NCBI GenBank assembly: GCA_964422185.1
Contig: CAYRAG010000025.1
Span: 1-25,576 of the forward strand
Length of the DNA: 25,576 nt
Reading direction: 5' to 3'
From: CALXCT01 sp964422185
GTDB lineage: Bacteria; Bacillota; Clostridia; Oscillospirales; Oscillospiraceae
Shown here: positions 22,872-25,576 of the stretch, piece by piece
Numbering within the stretch: position 1 is the first letter of the stretch
Layout of the letters: each line of letters opens with the position of its first letter
Position numbers and translations under genes: made by a program
Notes under the pieces: model-generated
Databases searched by the model: none
Told to the model about the DNA's origin: nothing
What the model saw: the letters and a program-made list of their open reading frames with translations, nothing else

Positions 22872-23888
22872 ATGCAGCGTATTTTGAACGACCCGGACAA
22901 CATCGTTGACGAGATGCTCTCTGGCTTTGTGAAATGCCACAGCGACACCGTAAAACAGGTCATCACCAGCGAGGACAACCCCCGGGGTGTCATCGCCGCC
23001 ATAGACGCCCCCAGGGCCGGCAAGGTCGGTGTGGTCACCGGCGGCGGTTCCGGCCACAAGCCCGCGTTTATCGGCTATGTGGGCAGGAATATGTGCGACG
23101 CCGCCGCTGTGGGCGAGATCTGCTCCTCTCCCACCGCCGTCGCGTTCCTGGAGGCGTTCCGCGCCGCGAACGGCGGCGAGGGTGTCGCCTGCCTGTACGG
23201 CAACTACTCCGGCGACAACATGAATGTGAAGATGGCCGTCAAGATGGCCAGGCGTGAGGGCATCACCGTCAAGACCGTAGTGGCCAACGACGATGTCGCC
23301 TCCGCCCCCAAGGATCAGCGGGAGAAGCGCCGCGGCGTGGCGGGCGAGATCTTCATGTGGAAGTGCGGCGGCGCCAAGGCGGCGCAGGGCGCCAGCCTGG
23401 ACGAAGTCATCGCCACGGCCCAGAAGGCCATTGACAGCTGCCGCAGCGTGGGCATCGGCCTGACTCCCTGCACGCTTCCCGCGGTGGGCCATCCCAACTT
23501 TGAGATCAAGGACGGCACCATGGAAGTGGGCATCGGCCACCACGGCGAGCCCGGCATCGAGGTCTGCCCTCTGGAGAATGCCGCCGGGATCGCCAGGCGT
23601 ATGGTGGACATCGTCCTGCCCGACTATCCGTTCGAGGCGGGGGACGAGGTGGCCGTGCTGGTATCCGGCCTGGGCGCCACCCCTGTCATGGAGCTGTATG
23701 TGCTCTACAACGAGGTCGACAAACTGCTGGCGGAGAAGGGCATCAAAACCCACCGCGCCTATGTGGGCAATTACTTCACCTCTCTGGACATGATGGGCGC
23801 CACCCTGACGCTGATGAAGCTGGACGACGAGCTGAAGGAACTGGTGGATGTGGATACGAAGACCATGGGTCTGACCCAGGTCAAGTGA
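22872..23888 (+). CDS. DhaK-type ketose kinase subunit (probable tetrulose kinase)
   Basis: 338 residues, slightly shorter than E. coli DhaK (356). It is the DAK1 substrate-binding subunit. TGGGSGHKP at 56-64 corresponds to the canonical GGGSGHEP, with His62 kept but Glu replaced by Lys63. Asp115 sits in NYSGDNMN, and GHHGEPG at 222-228 provides the His (His224) that forms the hemiaminal with the keto group. GATPVMELYVLYN and FTSLDMMGATLTLMKLDDE close the fold. The gene is 25 bases after the dehydrogenase gene and 13 before dhaL-type. DhaKL homologues in tetritol operons phosphorylate erythrulose; dihydroxyacetone is the alternative. No DhaM is encoded here, so the phosphoryl donor (ATP, or PEP through a remote DhaM) is open. 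Confidence 0.88.
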   Translation: MQRILNDPDNIVDEMLSGFVKCHSDTVKQVITSEDNPRGVIAAIDAPRAGKVGVVTGGGSGHKPAFIGYVGRNMCDAAAVGEICSSPTAVAFLEAFRAANGGEGVACLYGNYSGDNMNVKMAVKMARREGITVKTVVANDDVASAPKDQREKRRGVAGEIFMWKCGGAKAAQGASLDEVIATAQKAIDSCRSVGIGLTPCTLPAVGHPNFEIKDGTMEVGIGHHGEPGIEVCPLENAAGIARRMVDIVLPDYPFEAGDEVAVLVSGLGATPVMELYVLYNEVDKLLAEKGIKTHRAYVGNYFTSLDMMGATLTLMKLDDELKELVDVDTKTMGLTQVK

Positions 23889-23901
23889 GGAGGCACGGGA
23901 G

Positions 23902-24543
23902 ATGTCTGTCTTAAAGAATGAGAACGGCCGGCCTATCCTCCTGGCCATGGTCAGGGCGATCCAGGAGAACAAGCAGTACCTGGGCGATGTAGACGGTCTG
24001 ATCGGCGACGGCGACCACGGCATGAACATGAACAAGGGCTTCACCATGTACGGGGATCAGCTGGGCGACAGCGAGACCTCGTTCTCGGACGGCCTGTTTG
24101 ACCTGGGCACTGTACTGCTGAATAAAATCGGCGGATCCATGGGCCCCATCTACGGCACCATCCTGATGGAGATGTCCGACGCGGAGGAGGACGAGGACGA
24201 GATCACCGTGGAGCGGTTCGGCAAGATGCTGCAGGCGGGCCTGGACGGCCTGTACGGCATTGTGGACGCCCGCCCCGGCGACAAGACCCTGGTCGACACG
24301 CTCTATCCCGCCTGCGAGGCCGTCAAGGCCGCGGCGGCGGAGGGGAAGGACTTCGCCGTGGCGCTCGACGAGATGAAGGAAGCCGCAGAGAAGGGCAAGG
24401 AGTCCACGAAGGATCTGGTCGCCAAATACGGCCGCGCCTCCCGTCTGGGCGAGCGCTCCCGCGGTGTGCTGGACGCCGGCGCCACCTCCTGCTGCATCAT
24501 TCTGCAGGCCATGGCGGACGGCATCAAGTCCGTCCTCGAGTGA
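23902..24543 (+). CDS. DhaL-type nucleotide-binding kinase subunit
   Basis: 213 residues, the normal DhaL length. Motifs of the DAK2 domain: DGLIGDGDHGMNMNKGF, with Mg-binding Asp31, Asp36 and Asp38; GGSMGPIYG; ARPGDKTLVDTL; and GRASRLGERSRGVLDAGATS near the C-terminus. It binds ADP/ATP-Mg and transfers phosphate to the ketose held by the DhaK subunit. In ATP-dependent enzymes the two domains are usually fused; in PTS-type enzymes they are split and served by DhaM. Here they are split with no DhaM in view. GGAGG precedes the ATG, and the spacing shows a single operon with the DhaK-type gene. Confidence 0.9.
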   Translation: MSVLKNENGRPILLAMVRAIQENKQYLGDVDGLIGDGDHGMNMNKGFTMYGDQLGDSETSFSDGLFDLGTVLLNKIGGSMGPIYGTILMEMSDAEEDEDEITVERFGKMLQAGLDGLYGIVDARPGDKTLVDTLYPACEAVKAAAAEGKDFAVALDEMKEAAEKGKESTKDLVAKYGRASRLGERSRGVLDAGATSCCIILQAMADGIKSVLE

Positions 24544-24567
24544 GACAGGAAGAAGGAGTTGAATTCC

Positions 24568-25002
24568 ATGCATACCGTTGCGATCGGCTGTGACCCGAAC
24601 GCCGTGGAGCAAAAGCAGGATCTCATCAAATTCCTGACCGGCAAGGGCTATCCGGTGACCGACATGGGCAGCGACGACCCCATCTACGCGAATGTCGCGC
24701 AGGCGGTCGCCACCGCGGTAGCCTCCGGCGAGTACGACCGGGGCATCCTGATCTGCGGCACCGGCCTCGGGGTCTCCATCTCCGCCAACAAGGTGAAAGG
24801 GGCCTACGCCGCGCTGCTCACGGATGTCTATTCCGCGGAGCGGGCGAGAAAGAGCAACGACGCCAACATCGCGTGCTTCGGCGCGTTTACCATCGGCATC
24901 CGTCTGATGGAGAAACTGGCGGAGACTTTCCTGACCTCCGAATTTGAGCCGGGCTGCCCCTCCCAGCCGAAAGTGGACGCCATGCGGGCGCTGGAAGACT
25001 AA
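24568..25002 (+). CDS. RpiB/LacAB-family sugar-phosphate isomerase with altered active site
   Basis: 144 residues from ATG 24568, with AAGGAG nine bases before; an in-frame TTG at 24559 directly abuts the ribosome-binding site. The fold is RpiB: GILICGTGLGVSISANK holds catalytic Cys63. Canonical ribose-5-P residues differ: GCDH is GCDP (Pro10), RxHN is RKSN (Ser96), GIR is GAY (Tyr80), GSR is GAF (Phe107), and the GGRH tail is GCPS. The KSN motif and the SEFEPG tail resemble, from memory, the erythrulose-4-phosphate isomerases (EryI/DerI) of tetritol pathways. I therefore predict tetrulose-4-P to erythrose-4-P isomerisation, completing the operon's route into the pentose phosphate pathway. 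The family is sure; the substrate is an inference. Confidence 0.85.
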   Translation: MHTVAIGCDPNAVEQKQDLIKFLTGKGYPVTDMGSDDPIYANVAQAVATAVASGEYDRGILICGTGLGVSISANKVKGAYAALLTDVYSAERARKSNDANIACFGAFTIGIRLMEKLAETFLTSEFEPGCPSQPKVDAMRALED

Positions 25003-25011
25003 GCGGCGCGG

Positions 25012-25458
25012 ATGAGTCAGCAGAAAAACCAGCAGGGATCCGGATCCCAGGACTGGACGCAGGTACAGCAGCGCGGCCGGATCCGCATTGTCATCTGGAT
25101 TGTGGCGGTGCTCTACCTGTGTTTCCTGGGATATCAGCTGATCAGGCTGTACCTCCAGGGAGACTCCGGCATGAGCACGCCTGTGCTGGTCATCGTACTG
25201 GCGGCCTTTGCCGCCGCCATCGCGGCCATTGTGTGGATGGCGGTTCGCCAGTGGCGGCGGACGGAGGAGAAAGTCGCCCGGATGATCGAGGAGGAGCGGC
25301 AGCGGGAGGAGGCCGAACTGGAGCGCCAGGCGCGCCTGGATGTCCTGACCGGCAACTATACCGCCTCCTCCGGCGATGAAGATGACGAGGAAGAAGACGA
25401 AGAGGGCGAAGAGGACGGCGGAGACGCCCAGGACGCGTCCGTGCCGCCCGAAGCCTGA
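25012..25458 (+). CDS. Small membrane protein with coiled coil and acidic tail, function unknown
   Basis: 148 residues, nine bases after the isomerase gene; no good ribosome-binding site precedes the ATG, so translation may depend on coupling. Two hydrophobic helices lie at about 25-46 and 57-79, followed by a charged, probably coiled-coil helix at 80-112 (KVARMIEEERQREEAELERQ) and a strongly acidic tail (121-135 almost all Asp/Glu). I do not recognise a family. It could be a passenger gene of the operon or a membrane adaptor; there is no signal peptide or catalytic motif. Confidence 0.65.
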   Translation: MSQQKNQQGSGSQDWTQVQQRGRIRIVIWIVAVLYLCFLGYQLIRLYLQGDSGMSTPVLVIVLAAFAAAIAAIVWMAVRQWRRTEEKVARMIEEERQREEAELERQARLDVLTGNYTASSGDEDDEEEDEEGEEDGGDAQDASVPPEA

Positions 25459-25501
25459 CAGGGCGCTTCGCCCGCAATCGAAGAAACGAAATAACCGGAA
25501 G

Positions 25502-25531
25502 GCCGCGAGTGGGAAACCGCCCGCGGCTTTT
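25502..25531 (+). terminator. Intrinsic terminator of the second sugar operon
   Basis: GCCGCG (25502-25507) pairs with CGCGGC (25522-25527); an internal A/C mismatch, further pairs and a GAAA loop continue the stem. Four T plus a CTCTTCT tract follow. It lies about 43 bases after the last stop codon. Confidence 0.8.
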
Positions 25532-25553
25532 CTCTTCTATGGGGAAGAAAGCG

Positions 25554-25574
25554 GCCGGGGGCGCCTGCCCCGGC
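25554..25574. repeat. GC-rich inverted repeat at the right edge
   Basis: GCCGGGG (25554-25560) and CCCCGGC (25568-25574) form a 7-bp stem with a 7-base loop. It is cut close to the window edge, so its role, perhaps a terminator of a gene coming from the right, cannot be judged. Confidence 0.4.
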
Positions 25575-25576
25575 AG

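Noticed and set aside
22839..24047. 402-codon minus-strand frame
   Set aside because: Antisense to the DhaK-type gene; no ribosome-binding site.

Overview
The window looks like chromosomal DNA of a GC-rich anaerobic Firmicute, most likely a gut Clostridia/Oscillospirales-type bacterium. The evidence is the Shine-Dalgarno-driven starts with many GTG/TTG codons, the lipoprotein signals ending LVAC-GGG, ABC rather than PTS sugar uptake, and the Clostridia-type radical SAM + DUF2344 pair. No rRNA, tRNA or CRISPR array was seen, and no species can be named from sequence alone.

Region 1 (1-12.7 kb) is an amino-sugar island built for free sialic acid. A plus-strand set (long ROK-family protein, NagA, DUF624 membrane protein; 476-3774) converges on a minus-strand set (MsmX-type ATPase, family-1 solute-binding lipoprotein, two permeases, NanQ/YhcH-like anomerase, N-acetylneuraminate lyase, NagB, SGNH esterase; 12382-3873). 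The two sets meet at a two-hairpin bidirectional terminator. Together they give uptake, possible de-O-acetylation, anomer conversion, cleavage to ManNAc + pyruvate, phosphorylation, deacetylation and deamination to fructose-6-P. The ManNAc-6-P epimerase (NanE) is not in the window. The left edge carries the 3' end of an IS66-type tnpB. The island is visibly less GC-rich than the DNA to its right, which suggests acquisition by transfer.

Region 2 (12.7-13.4 kb) is about 700 bases with no convincing gene. It lies at the compositional boundary and holds hairpins and one speculative Cys-rich micro-ORF.

Region 3 (13.4-17.9 kb) is a housekeeping-like operon: DUF2156 protein, GNAT acetyltransferase, TIGR03960-type radical SAM protein and DUF2344 protein, closed by a strong intrinsic terminator.

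Region 4 (18.1-25.5 kb) is a second sugar operon: RbsA/RbsC/periplasmic-binding-type ABC transporter, GolD/DthD-like polyol dehydrogenase, split DhaK and DhaL without DhaM, an RpiB homologue lacking several canonical substrate residues, and a small membrane protein, ending in a terminator. The best reading is catabolism of a four-carbon polyol (D-threitol or similar): import, oxidation to tetrulose, phosphorylation, isomerisation to erythrose-4-phosphate. A TTGCAA-17-TATACT promoter whose -35 is embedded in a 14-bp perfect palindrome precedes it. This operon is the most promising candidate for something not fully described.
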